Shown here: positions 1-8,821 of the stretch, piece by piece
How positions within the stretch are numbered: the first letter of the stretch is position 1
Layout of the letters: every line of letters starts with the position of its first letter
Assembly (NCBI GenBank): GCA_016782445.1
Contig: JADHYM010000004.1
Location: 1-52,192 of the forward strand
Origin: Candidatus Omnitrophota bacterium
Lineage (GTDB): Bacteria; Omnitrophota; Gorgyraeia; JABMRN01; RBG-13-46-9
Length of the DNA: 52,192 nucleotides
Reading direction: 5' to 3'
The notes under the pieces: generated by a model
What the model was told of the DNA's origin: nothing
Seen by the model: only the letters and a program-made list of their open reading frames with translations
The model's database searches: none
Translations under genes and position numbers: made by a program

Positions 1-72
1 TTTAGACATCTGTATTTCGGCTTCGCGCAGCATAACAACGATTTGTTCCGCTTTGAACCTTTTCCTCTTCAT
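1..72 (-). CDS. IS3-family transposase OrfA, N-terminal fragment
   Basis: Read from 72 leftwards, the first 24 residues begin MKRKRFKAEQIVVMLREAE, the start of the helix-turn-helix OrfA subunit of IS3-family transposases. OrfA binds the element ends, and OrfAB is normally made by programmed frameshifting into the DDE domain. Only the N-terminus is in the window because the gene runs off the left edge. An AAAGGGG ribosome-binding site lies just upstream of the ATG. Identity to the family is clear even from this short piece; whether the element is intact cannot be judged here. Confidence 0.8.
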   Translation of the reverse strand, partial: MKRKRFKAEQIVVMLREAEIQMSK

Positions 73-137
73 TTTTACCCCTTTCTGTTACCTGTATTCT
101 AGCACAACTACTGGTACAGTTTAAGGGGGTCAGGTCA
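1..137 (-). mobile_element. End of an IS3-family insertion sequence (IS407-like)
   Basis: The reverse strand starts at 137 with TGACCTGACCCCCTTA, the TG-starting terminal inverted repeat typical of IS3-family (IS407-group) elements. A short leader with an AAAGGGG ribosome site and the orfA start follow. The rest of the element lies beyond the left edge of the window. The downstream Pel-barrel frame resumes right after the TG end, so the element sits inside that gene. The target duplication cannot be checked because the other end is not visible. Confidence 0.8.
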
Positions 138-143
138 CTTTCC

Positions 144-1157
144 TTGCTCCACATGTGGCCCGAAGCAAAAAAAACTTATTCGGAACTAATAAATGATTAC
201 TCGAATGCTAAAGAGCTTGTGTGGCTTTCCCGCGCGGCAGACTTGGAAGGGGCCATAAGGATAAACACTGACTTCCAGTACTTATTTGGCCCGGAGACCC
301 TGAAGCAGTATAGGATAGTCGAGGGCATGCGGGTTTGGCTCGCTCCCCAGGTACGTATGACGTTTAATGCCTTTGAGGAGATACACAGAAAAGGGCGCCG
401 GGATGGTACGCCGCCTATAAAAAAATTCATACCCGGATATAAATTTAAATGGGAGGGATTCTTAAACGGCGTCGCAACTTTCGCTGCTGACTGGCAGGTT
501 GACTATCATGACTTCGACACGACGAACGAATTAGGCTGCGAGGTGCGCATAGACAAGCCGAATTTTCGTTGCGTGACCGGTTACAAATATAACCACCTCA
601 TACGCGACCCCATAGAGGGCCTAAATAAGGAGGGCCGTCTCAACAGATTTTATGCCGCGGGCGAAAAGGTTCTGTTCGAACGCCTGATTTTTGGGGATGA
701 TCTCTGGCTCGAGTCGTATAGCGTCAGGCCCGAAGAAAACACAATAACCGGCGAGGGATACCTCGGCTATAAGATTATAAACGAGGTCTATGCCAACGTC
801 ATCGTTCTTAAAAAGCCGTACGTTACGTTTAATTCGAGGTGCCGCTACGGAAAATGGAACAAATCGTTTCCGAGGGCGAACGAGGTGCTGGACTTTGTAG
901 GCGATGAAAAAGTTTACATGTTCGGGTTTTATGGGGAGGATAAAATAGGGTCCCTTGCCAGAGTATACGGTGGTTTTACCAGAACCTATGACAGCAAAAG
1001 AAAATTTTACTCAAGCTATACAAATTTCGCCATAGACATGTGGTTTTTAAAAAACATGACGGCTACCCTTGCCTATGAATACGCCATGAATGTAGACGGC
1101 GTATACGGCGCGGGTGATGTGACGCTTTTTACGGCAAAAGTCGAGGTAACTTTCTAA
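144..1157 (+). CDS. Pel-locus outer-membrane beta-barrel protein, 5' end cut off by an insertion sequence
   Basis: This is the C-terminal part of a larger protein. The first visible residues (about 1-35) look like the end of a TPR-type helical repeat, and the rest shows alternating hydrophobic/aromatic strands typical of an outer-membrane barrel, ending in ...VEVTF with the terminal phenylalanine recognised by the BAM machinery. In Pel systems the TPR-plus-porin protein PelB exports the polymer, and the position ahead of pelD fits that role. The open frame continues left into the IS end at 137, so the TTG at 144 is only a nominal start and the natural 5' part, with its signal peptide, is missing. 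The remnant is probably non-functional alone. Assignment to PelB rests on context and barrel character, not on a diagnostic motif. Confidence 0.65.
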   Translation: MLHMWPEAKKTYSELINDYSNAKELVWLSRAADLEGAIRINTDFQYLFGPETLKQYRIVEGMRVWLAPQVRMTFNAFEEIHRKGRRDGTPPIKKFIPGYKFKWEGFLNGVATFAADWQVDYHDFDTTNELGCEVRIDKPNFRCVTGYKYNHLIRDPIEGLNKEGRLNRFYAAGEKVLFERLIFGDDLWLESYSVRPEENTITGEGYLGYKIINEVYANVIVLKKPYVTFNSRCRYGKWNKSFPRANEVLDFVGDEKVYMFGFYGEDKIGSLARVYGGFTRTYDSKRKFYSSYTNFAIDMWFLKNMTATLAYEYAMNVDGVYGAGDVTLFTAKVEVTF

Positions 1158-1529
1158 ATGGCTCATATCTTGATTACTGACAGCGATTCGGTGTTAATGC
1201 CTACCATGGCGAGTTACCTGGCGTGGCTCGGCCTCGGGGTTGATACTGAAGATGACTCCTCCCGGGTAATGGCCCGCCTCATGAGTAAAAAATACGACTT
1301 TCTCATTTGCAGCGAATTAGCCTACCCCCTGGATGGTTACACGCTGTGCAAAATGATCCGCGCCTCAGGGCAAAAAAACCTTAAAAATATGAATATAATG
1401 TTTGTCGCCCCGGAAGAACCGGAGATAGATAAATCTCTGTTTCTAAAAAAAGAGCGCATTTATTTCATGAACAAGTATGAAAATGCCTCGGTGTGGCACG
1501 AGAAGATAAACATGATTTTAGGAAGGTAA
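1158..1529 (+). CDS. Degenerate response-regulator receiver domain protein
   Basis: A 123-residue stand-alone receiver fold. The N-terminal strand ILITDSDS matches the usual acidic-pair strand, and the segment around LDGYTLCKMIRA matches the region after the phosphoacceptor. The phosphoacceptor aspartate position (YDFLICSE) is serine instead. The C-terminal lysine loop is kept (FMNKYEN). This makes it a pseudo-receiver, probably a protein-protein interaction module rather than a phosphorylated switch. It follows the barrel gene with no gap (stop at 1155-1157, ATG at 1158) and is followed by pelD, so it belongs to the Pel operon. Its partner is not identifiable from the sequence. Confidence 0.65.
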   Translation: MAHILITDSDSVLMPTMASYLAWLGLGVDTEDDSSRVMARLMSKKYDFLICSELAYPLDGYTLCKMIRASGQKNLKNMNIMFVAPEEPEIDKSLFLKKERIYFMNKYENASVWHEKINMILGR

Positions 1530-1542
1530 AGGAAATAGATTT

Positions 1543-2937
1543 ATGAAAAAAAATAAGTTTATTATTGAAATAGCGGTAATTTTTATTATTTATAATTGCC
1601 TGAATTTTATTTTTTTTCCGGATGACCCGGGGTTTGTCAGATTTAAATTGCATCCCTACTGGATAGCTGTCCTTTTGATCTCCGCGCGCTACGGCCTTTA
1701 TCCGGGTATAACAGTAGGTTTTGTGGCGTGTTTTCAGTTTCTCGTTTTCTCACTCGGCGGAATGCCTACGAGGGCTATCATCGAACAAATGGCTGAGAAT
1801 GGGAGCTTTGTTGTGCCGCTTGCGTTTGTTCTCGTAGGTGCCTTTCTGGGAAACATAAGGCAGAAGTATATAAATATGGACAAGGAAAAAAGTGCCGCTT
1901 TGAGTAATAAAATAGAATCCCTTGATGGCTTAAATCAGAGATATGAGGCCCTGGAGAAGGCGAAAAAGGTTCTTGAAGCCAGGATAGTGGGAGAGACAAC
2001 AACTGTAAAGACATTATACAAAGCCGCTGAAAAGCTGGATGCCATGGACGCGAAAAGCATTTATCAGGGCGGCCTGGATATACTGGCAGGGCATTTCCAG
2101 GTAAAAAAGGCCTCGGTTCATATCCGTGAAGGGGGATATTACGTGCTTAAATCTTACATGGGATGGACAGAAAAAGAAGCCGTGGAAGGAAAGGTTTCGG
2201 AGGAACAAAGTTTAATGGACCTTGTTTTTGAAAAGAACGGGGTCGTTACCGTGCAGGACATATTGAAGGAAAAAGCCTCCCATCGATATATTTCACAGTA
2301 CGGCCAGGTCCTGGCAATGTTCCCTTTAAGAGATGAAAAAAATCATCCGATAGGCGTACTGAACATAGAGGAGATGGATTTTCTCTCGTTTACAAGGCCC
2401 AATCTCGAACTGATAGAGCTTGTAGTGAACTGGGTAAGCAGGGCCCTTTGCAACAAGAAGCTTTACGATGTGGCTACTTCAGAGTCCATAAACGATAAGG
2501 AGCTTGGCGTATACAGCTTTCATTATTTCGGGTCCGTTCTGGAGAACGAATTCATAAGGGCCACCGACTACAAGCTTCCACTTGCGGTTTCCCTGGTAAA
2601 GCTTGACCGGTACGGGTTTTTCGGCGAAGAAAAGCAAAAGCTTCTGAACGAGGCGGTAATAGCCCTCTTGAGGCGCTATCTTCCCGTCACTGATATGGTT
2701 TTTAAGTATAAGTATGACGGCATGTTTGCGCTCATAAGCCCTATGAGTTCGGAAAAACTCGTCATGAAAAAAATTGCCGACGTGGAAAAGGGCATTAGCG
2801 GGATAGTCCCGGAAGCGCAAAAAGAGAGGCCTGTTGTACAGCTTTCGCTTGGATGCGCGGAAGCAGGGCCCGGCATAAAAGATGCGCCCGGACTTTTGCG
2901 CTTGGCTGCCGAAAAACTGAAAATCGATAAATCCTGA
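1543..2937 (+). CDS. pelD: PelD-like membrane c-di-GMP receptor of the Pel exopolysaccharide system
   Basis: 464 residues. Hydrophobic membrane segments lie at about 6-25, 39-71 and 88-104, followed by a coiled-coil linker (about 110-150), a GAF domain (about 155-300) and a degenerate GGDEF domain (about 325-460). This is the known PelD architecture. The GGDEF signature is replaced by YDGMF, so no cyclase activity is expected. In P. aeruginosa PelD, c-di-GMP bound to the GGDEF-like domain activates polymer synthesis. Here the position of the inhibitory-site arginine upstream of the signature reads P-V-T-D rather than R-x-x-D, so ligand binding is uncertain. An AAAGGA site precedes the ATG. 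It sits upstream of pelE, as in known pel operons. Confidence 0.8.
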   Translation: MKKNKFIIEIAVIFIIYNCLNFIFFPDDPGFVRFKLHPYWIAVLLISARYGLYPGITVGFVACFQFLVFSLGGMPTRAIIEQMAENGSFVVPLAFVLVGAFLGNIRQKYINMDKEKSAALSNKIESLDGLNQRYEALEKAKKVLEARIVGETTTVKTLYKAAEKLDAMDAKSIYQGGLDILAGHFQVKKASVHIREGGYYVLKSYMGWTEKEAVEGKVSEEQSLMDLVFEKNGVVTVQDILKEKASHRYISQYGQVLAMFPLRDEKNHPIGVLNIEEMDFLSFTRPNLELIELVVNWVSRALCNKKLYDVATSESINDKELGVYSFHYFGSVLENEFIRATDYKLPLAVSLVKLDRYGFFGEEKQKLLNEAVIALLRRYLPVTDMVFKYKYDGMFALISPMSSEKLVMKKIADVEKGISGIVPEAQKERPVVQLSLGCAEAGPGIKDAPGLLRLAAEKLKIDKS

Positions 2938-2938
2938 T

Positions 2939-3961
2939 ATGAAAACACGTTTTTTATTACTGGCGGGCCTTTTTTGCGAATGTTTAATCATTCCGGCGTG
3001 GTACGCATTTCACTCTGTCAGCGTATGCGTGCTTTTGCACTTATTTTTCGTTTGTTTATCAGGAGCGAAGCTTTATCTTTTTCTTAAGAAAAAAAAAGGT
3101 ACGGGCGAGCCGAGAGCTTTTTACCTTTACGTTTTCGCGATAGCCGTGTTCTTCCCTGCAGCCGGCTTTGCAATGGCCGCCTGCATCATAGTAGGCCTCA
3201 AAAAATTCGGAGAAACCGCGAAAAAAGAAATATACGAGGAATATGAGGAGTATATAGAAGCCGAGAAAACCTCGTACAGGGAACGGGAGAGTCTCTCTGT
3301 TATCTTGAGAAAAATCCGCGGAGAAGTAAGCTTCAAACCGTTCATAGATATTATAAAAGGCGAAAATGTTGAGGAGAAAGAAAAAGTCGTGCAAAAATTG
3401 GCCACCATGAATTCCCGAATGAGTGTCCAGCTTTTGAAAGAAGCACTTAGGGATGCTTCGGCTGAGGTTAGATTTTACGCGGCCGGGGCACTTCTGAAAA
3501 CAGAGGAAGAAATGAACTCAAGGATACATGCGTCTCTCGAGCGGCTGAAAAGAAGGGGCGGCGCCGTAGATTACTTAAGTCTCGGGGATCTGTACCGCAC
3601 ATACGCAGAAATCGGCCTTATCGAGAAAAGCCTCGGGTGGCATTATCTTGAGCTAAGCTGCCAGGCTTATCAAGAATCGCTTGATATTGATACGGACCAG
3701 CCGGCAGCCATTATTTCCTATGCAGAGAATCTGATAGCCCTGGCGAGGTATGATAAAGCGAAGTCGCTACTGGATAAAGCCGTAAGGTTATGGCCGCACG
3801 ACACGCAGATGCTTTTTTTGCGAAGCAGGGTATGTTTTCAGCTGGGACTTATCAGAGAAGTGCCCGCGTGCCTCTATGGAATTAAAAGAACCGGTCTTGA
3901 CCCGCGAAGAAGAGAGGTCTTTGATTTATGGACGGAAAGGTCGCAAGACACGAAGATATAA
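2939..3961 (+). CDS. pelE: PelE-like membrane/TPR protein
   Basis: 340 residues. Strongly hydrophobic N-terminal segments (about 5-48 and 61-87) anchor the protein in the inner membrane. A charged helical region follows, with a HEAT-like pair near 150-185, then TPR-like helices at about 230-330 (for example SYAENLIALARYDKAKSLLD). PelE of known pel operons is a small membrane protein with cytoplasmic TPRs that partners PelD and the synthase. The ATG lies one base after the pelD stop, so the two are translationally coupled. Its end overlaps the next gene by 34 bases. The PelE call rests on topology plus its place between pelD and pelF. Confidence 0.65.
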   Translation: MKTRFLLLAGLFCECLIIPAWYAFHSVSVCVLLHLFFVCLSGAKLYLFLKKKKGTGEPRAFYLYVFAIAVFFPAAGFAMAACIIVGLKKFGETAKKEIYEEYEEYIEAEKTSYRERESLSVILRKIRGEVSFKPFIDIIKGENVEEKEKVVQKLATMNSRMSVQLLKEALRDASAEVRFYAAGALLKTEEEMNSRIHASLERLKRRGGAVDYLSLGDLYRTYAEIGLIEKSLGWHYLELSCQAYQESLDIDTDQPAAIISYAENLIALARYDKAKSLLDKAVRLWPHDTQMLFLRSRVCFQLGLIREVPACLYGIKRTGLDPRRREVFDLWTERSQDTKI

Positions 3962-5949
3962 AGGGCTTGATTGCGGAATTGTTGAGCCCCAAAGGGCTCA
4001 AGTCCGAGGAGGCCTTTGAATCACTCAGTTTTCATTTAAAAGACGAAGACATAGATTTTGTCTATTCCTCTTTTATGCGTGATAAAAAGCCGCACAATAT
4101 TTACTGGCTTGTCAGGTATCTCGCGGGGATAGAGAGGCCTTACGGGTTCGAGAAGTTATTTTTGCTCGCCGGGAATGAAAACGAGTTCATATGGAAAGAA
4201 GCCCTTGCCGGCATCGCAAGGATAGATCCGGATTCCAGGACAGAAATATTCATTAAGATGCTGGAGTTCAAAAGGGAAGAGGAGATTTGCTTTGCCATAA
4301 AAGGGCTCGGGGACCTGCGGGCGCAGAAAGCAGTTATCCCCTTGCTCGGACTGCTTAAAAAATACGACTCAAATGACAACATAAAAATAGCCATCGCGCA
4401 AGCCCTGGGAAGCATAGGCGGAAGAAGGGCTTTTGTAGCGCTCGAAGATTTGATAGAAAATTCGAAAGATACCGTTAAGGACGCTTCCCTTGCTGCGTTC
4501 AATCGGCTTACCAGGGTATTGGCCCCCGGTAACCTGAGTAAATATCTCATGTCCGAAAACAGGCAGATAAGAGAAATTGCGTACCGCTCCGCCTCAAGGA
4601 TGCCTTACAAAAGGGGAGAGCGCTACCTGGCAGATGGCTTGGCCGTTGAAAGTGAAGAATCAGTCAAGCTTAATATATTATCCTGGATCAATAGTATAGA
4701 CTCCGAGCGGCTTTTTAGAGCCGTTCTTGGCATTGCCCTTAAAAGTAAATTTCCCAGAGTGATGATGATGGCCCGTTCCGCAATAAGAAAAGCAAAATCA
4801 CCCAGGATGCTCCGCTATCTTATGCGCGAAGAGAATGCCGCAGATGGCGAGAAAAAAATCCTTCTTATGCGTTTTCTGGCAGAATACAGAGGCGCGTTAA
4901 GCACCGCGCGTATTTTCGTAAAAAATTACAGCCGTTCCGAGGACAATAAAATAAAACTTATAACCATAGAGTCTTTAGGAGAGGCCGGGGACAAGAAATA
5001 CGCGCCGTTTCTTAAGGATATAGTAAAGGCGAATACCCGGTTTTCCTACGCCGCGGCCCTGGCGCTTACCCATCTCATAGATAAGTCCGGATGGGGCATT
5101 GTGGACGAAATGCTTTCGCTCGCGGAGAGCACTTTTTCCGGAACGGTGCAGGTTTTTTTGCGTTTTGTGCTGACGTTGCCCTATGATTACTCCCTTCCGG
5201 AAACCGTTAAAGCCCGCATAGAAGCTCTTTCCCGCTCAAAATCGCATCATATAAGGTATCTGGCAGCCAGGTGCCTCCCGAGCATAAAAACCTGTGACAT
5301 TTCAGCGAAAATAGCCGAGAGGGTGCAGGACGATGGCTTTTCACGCGTAAGAGACGCTTATACGCGCAGCCTGGCTTTTTTGCTGGAGAAAAATCCGGAT
5401 GAACTATCGTGCATTCTCGATAATTGCGCATGTAATCAGAAAATCCCGTTTTTTTATTATGGGCTTTTCAGGAAAATAGTTACCTCGAAAGAGGGTTTTA
5501 TAAAAATAACAAAAGAACTCCTGCGGCTTATCAACGAACACATAGCCAAGCCGCCGCCCAAAAGCGCTTTGTACGCGATACGGCTTATGGTGCTTTTAAA
5601 GATACAGGCATTAAAGGGAAGGTCTTTTTTTCTTGAGTACCTGGCACGCGAAAAGATGAGCGAAACAGAATACTGGGTTATGATGAGGGTTATTAACGCC
5701 ACGGATATACACCAGTTCCGCGGGCTTGATATAGATTTCATGGCAACCCAGTATAAAAACGCTCCCGTTGAGGCCAAAATAGAATATCTCAATTTTTTCA
5801 AACGCATGTCCGTGAAAAGCAAACCCATAGAGCGTGTAGTTTTTGAGGGCCTGCGCACGGAAAAGAGCGAGTTTATCAGAAAAAAAATAAGCGATATAAT
5901 ATCGAACTGGATGGAAGAATCAAAGGAAAGCACGGGTAAAGGCGCATGA
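3928..5949 (+). CDS. HEAT-repeat protein of the Pel operon
   Basis: 673 residues of mostly helical repeats, with clear HEAT-type units at about 110-190 (IKGLGDLRAQKAVIPLLGLL, then QALGSIGGRRAFVALEDL) and again around 340-380 and 420-450. No signal peptide or membrane segment is visible, so it should be cytoplasmic. It starts inside pelE (34-base overlap, GAGG site about 10 bases upstream) and its stop overlaps the pelF start in ATGA, so it is part of the operon. HEAT repeats usually scaffold protein complexes. A role in assembling the inner-membrane Pel synthase, perhaps with PelE, is inference. It is not a standard member of the P. aeruginosa pel operon. No catalytic motif was found. Confidence 0.75.
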   Translation: MDGKVARHEDIKGLIAELLSPKGLKSEEAFESLSFHLKDEDIDFVYSSFMRDKKPHNIYWLVRYLAGIERPYGFEKLFLLAGNENEFIWKEALAGIARIDPDSRTEIFIKMLEFKREEEICFAIKGLGDLRAQKAVIPLLGLLKKYDSNDNIKIAIAQALGSIGGRRAFVALEDLIENSKDTVKDASLAAFNRLTRVLAPGNLSKYLMSENRQIREIAYRSASRMPYKRGERYLADGLAVESEESVKLNILSWINSIDSERLFRAVLGIALKSKFPRVMMMARSAIRKAKSPRMLRYLMREENAADGEKKILLMRFLAEYRGALSTARIFVKNYSRSEDNKIKLITIESLGEAGDKKYAPFLKDIVKANTRFSYAAALALTHLIDKSGWGIVDEMLSLAESTFSGTVQVFLRFVLTLPYDYSLPETVKARIEALSRSKSHHIRYLAARCLPSIKTCDISAKIAERVQDDGFSRVRDAYTRSLAFLLEKNPDELSCILDNCACNQKIPFFYYGLFRKIVTSKEGFIKITKELLRLINEHIAKPPPKSALYAIRLMVLLKIQALKGRSFFLEYLAREKMSETEYWVMMRVINATDIHQFRGLDIDFMATQYKNAPVEAKIEYLNFFKRMSVKSKPIERVVFEGLRTEKSEFIRKKISDIISNWMEESKESTGKGA

Positions 5950-7442
5950 GCGATATTTGTCTTTTGCTGGAAGGTACCTATCCCTATGTCGCCGGCGGCG
6001 TATCGACATGGGTGCACGACCTTATAAAGGAAATGCCCGAGGTGTCTTTTTCAATACTGTATCTGGGGCCGCACCGGTACGCGGCAAAAAAAATGCATTA
6101 CAAGATGCCTGATAACGTGACTGATTTCAACGAACATTATATTTTTGATTATGAGGCCAGCCCAACTTTTAAGCTGCCGAGTTTGAAGAAGAAAAAAGCA
6201 TTCACCGCTGTTAAAGACTTTCTGATAAGCATGAAAAAAGGCGATACCACCGCGTTCAACCGCCTTGCCGACATAATGGGCATGGACGGGGGGAAAGCGC
6301 TTGGGCTTGACGACCTTGTTTATTCTTACGAGGCGTGGAAGATACTTGAAGCGATCTACGCAAGAGAAGCCAAAAACGTCTCATTCATAGATTACTTCTG
6401 GAGCTGGCGGTTTATTTACCTTCCGTTTTTTTCCCTGCTTCGCGTAAATCTGCCGGAGGCCAGGCTTTACCATGCGGTATCGACCGGATACGCAGGTGTT
6501 TTAGGGGCCCTCGCCAAGCACCGGCGCATGAGGCCTTTTATTCTTACTGAGCATGGCATATACACAAGGGAAAGAAAAATCGAGATATCGCAGGCAGACT
6601 GGATATATTCCGAAAGCGCCCGCGACCTTAAAGTAACAGAGGAAAAGGATTTTTTTAAAGAATGGTGGATCGATTTCTTTTCCTTCTTCAGCCGCCTGGC
6701 GTACGACAGGGCAGATAACATTATTACTTTGTTCGAAGGAAACCGCACGATCCAGATCGAGGAAGGTGCCCCGGAAGAAAAGACGCGGGTAATACCGAAC
6801 GGCGTTGACATCAGGGCTCTTTCGGCTCTCGGGAGGAACCGGGAGAAAAAAGACGTTTTTAGGGTGGGCTTCATGGGCCGCATAGTGCCTATTAAAGATG
6901 TGAAGACGTTTATACGGGCATGTCGCATAATATACTCGGAACTTAAAAACGTTGAATTTTACATAATGGGCCCTACCGATGAGGACAAAGAGTATTACCG
7001 CGAGTGCACGCTCTTGACCCAGATGCAGGGGCTTGAGCATGTCGTGCGGTTTACGGGTAAAGTAAACGTAAAGGACTATTATCCTAAAATCGATGTTATA
7101 GTTTTAACCAGCATAAGCGAGGGGCAGCCTCTTGTCGTTTTGGAGGCCGGTGCCTGCGGTATACCCTCCGTAGCTACAGATGTTGGTTCATGCAGGGAAC
7201 TTCTTCATGGCAGTTCTCCGGACGACAGATTGCTGGGGCCCGGCGGGATCATTACGCCTATGTATAATCCCGAGAAAACCGCTGAAGCCGTGATCCGGTT
7301 GGCGCGGGACAAAGATCTCTACAATAGGATGTCAAAGGTAGGAAAAATGCGCGTGGCCAGATATTATCAGATGGATAACGTGATAGCCGGCTACAGAGCG
7401 CTTTATGCTAGGCGTATGAGCGAGGTAAGATGGCGGGAATAG
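5946..7442 (+). CDS. pelF: PelF, GT4-family glycosyltransferase (Pel polysaccharide synthase)
   Basis: 498 residues. The N-terminus contains EGTYPYVAGGVSTWVHDLI, the signature start of PelF, followed by HAVSTGYAGVLGALAK and LTEHGIYTRERKIEI. The C-terminal GT-B Rossmann half has the donor-binding GFMGRIVPIKDVKTFI segment, the VIPNGVD motif and the E-x7-E type region SEGQPLVVLEAGACGIP. PelF is the cytoplasmic UDP-sugar glycosyltransferase that polymerises the amino-sugar Pel polymer at the membrane. Its length is normal for the family. It overlaps the HEAT gene by 4 bases and pelG by 13, which suggests coupled expression. This is the most secure member of the cluster. Confidence 0.93.
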   Translation: MSDICLLLEGTYPYVAGGVSTWVHDLIKEMPEVSFSILYLGPHRYAAKKMHYKMPDNVTDFNEHYIFDYEASPTFKLPSLKKKKAFTAVKDFLISMKKGDTTAFNRLADIMGMDGGKALGLDDLVYSYEAWKILEAIYAREAKNVSFIDYFWSWRFIYLPFFSLLRVNLPEARLYHAVSTGYAGVLGALAKHRRMRPFILTEHGIYTRERKIEISQADWIYSESARDLKVTEEKDFFKEWWIDFFSFFSRLAYDRADNIITLFEGNRTIQIEEGAPEEKTRVIPNGVDIRALSALGRNREKKDVFRVGFMGRIVPIKDVKTFIRACRIIYSELKNVEFYIMGPTDEDKEYYRECTLLTQMQGLEHVVRFTGKVNVKDYYPKIDVIVLTSISEGQPLVVLEAGACGIPSVATDVGSCRELLHGSSPDDRLLGPGGIITPMYNPEKTAEAVIRLARDKDLYNRMSKVGKMRVARYYQMDNVIAGYRALYARRMSEVRWRE

Positions 7443-8821
7443 GCTTTAAAATAGGAAAGATCCTGGCTGAGGATACGTTCACGGCCTCTCTCAGGGCGCA
7501 CTTTTACTCGGTTATCATATCTTCGGGGCCGTGGCTTTTGAGCATTCTGACCATATTTTGCCTGAACTATTTCAGGCCAAAAACTATTGATATTTTCGAA
7601 GCGATGTATTTCAGGACCACTGTAATCTACATTTTTGCCTTCTCGCTTATAATAACCGGCCTTTTTTATCTTTCTTTGAGTAGATACTTAGCGGATAAGC
7701 TTTACCAGAAGGACCCCGAGGCGCTTTTGCCGGCTTTTAATTCGGCAGCCTTGCTTCTTCTGGCTATTCAGGCGGTAACAGGGTATTTCTTTTTCAGCGG
7801 TTCAATGGAAGCGCCGATCGTATTGTTGTCCGTGCTTCTATACATGGCGATGAGTCTTTTATGGCTCATAATGATCTTTCTTACGGCGCTCCGGGATTAT
7901 AAATCGATAGCCGTAGCGTATGCTGCGGGCACCGTTGTGGCGATAGCCGCTTCTTTGCTTTTCGGGAGCATCACAGGACTCATCGGGTATTTTGCAGGGT
8001 ATCTTCTGGGGCACCTGGTCATAGTCATGCTTTTATCTTTACGCATTTTCACAGAGTTCAACTCAAAAAGAATATTCGACAGGGATCTGTTTACATTCAT
8101 GCTGAGAAATAAAAAACTCGTTTTTATCGGAATTTTTTACAACACGGCTATATGGATCGATAAAATGGTATTCTGGGCTTCGGACAGGGCGATTTGCGTT
8201 ACTCCTTTTTTGCGTTCATATCCTCTCTATGACAGTGCGGTATTTTTTGCCTATATTACCATAATACCGGCTATTTCTATTTTTCTCATACACGTAGAGA
8301 CTGATTTCTACAAAGCTTACAGGAGGTTTTATACCGAGATCCTCGGCAAGGGAACGTACGGGGCAATAAAAAGCGCGCATCAAGGCATGTCAGAAAGCCT
8401 AAAAAAAAGCATTTTCCTTCTTATAACGTGCCAGGGGCTCATAACCCTTATCGCGGTTACGTTCGCGCCGGAGTTCGCAGGTGTTCTTGGATTGAAATCC
8501 ATGGCCATACCCATATTCAGGATAACCGCTATGGGGGCTTTTTTGCACAGCCTTCTTCTTGTAGCAATCATTGTGATTCTCTACTTTGATTTCCAGAACT
8601 TGGCAGTTTTGGTTACCGCGGTGTTCCTGGTTACGAACTGCCTTTTTACGCTTGCCACGGTAAACCTTAGCATTTATTTTCTGGGATACGGTTACTTTTT
8701 CTCGGCATTGTTCTCGCTCGCGATCGCGTTTTATGCGTTCAATTTTAAATTAAACAGAGTTGAATACCTCACTTTCGCTATGCAGCCTTTGGGGATACAC
8801 AGAGAGGAGGAGATAGTTTGA
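7430..8821 (+). CDS. pelG: PelG, polytopic membrane transporter of the Pel system
   Basis: 463 residues, almost entirely hydrophobic with about 12 membrane segments. The N-terminus MAGIGFKIGKILAEDTFTAS is typical of PelG (start GIGFxLRKL in relatives). PelG belongs to the MOP/polysaccharide-transporter superfamily and is proposed to move nascent Pel polymer across the inner membrane with PelD, PelE and PelF. It starts 13 bases before the pelF stop, and its TGA stop overlaps the TTG start of the next gene. Length and topology are normal for the family. Confidence 0.92.
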   Translation: MAGIGFKIGKILAEDTFTASLRAHFYSVIISSGPWLLSILTIFCLNYFRPKTIDIFEAMYFRTTVIYIFAFSLIITGLFYLSLSRYLADKLYQKDPEALLPAFNSAALLLLAIQAVTGYFFFSGSMEAPIVLLSVLLYMAMSLLWLIMIFLTALRDYKSIAVAYAAGTVVAIAASLLFGSITGLIGYFAGYLLGHLVIVMLLSLRIFTEFNSKRIFDRDLFTFMLRNKKLVFIGIFYNTAIWIDKMVFWASDRAICVTPFLRSYPLYDSAVFFAYITIIPAISIFLIHVETDFYKAYRRFYTEILGKGTYGAIKSAHQGMSESLKKSIFLLITCQGLITLIAVTFAPEFAGVLGLKSMAIPIFRITAMGAFLHSLLLVAIIVILYFDFQNLAVLVTAVFLVTNCLFTLATVNLSIYFLGYGYFFSALFSLAIAFYAFNFKLNRVEYLTFAMQPLGIHREEEIV

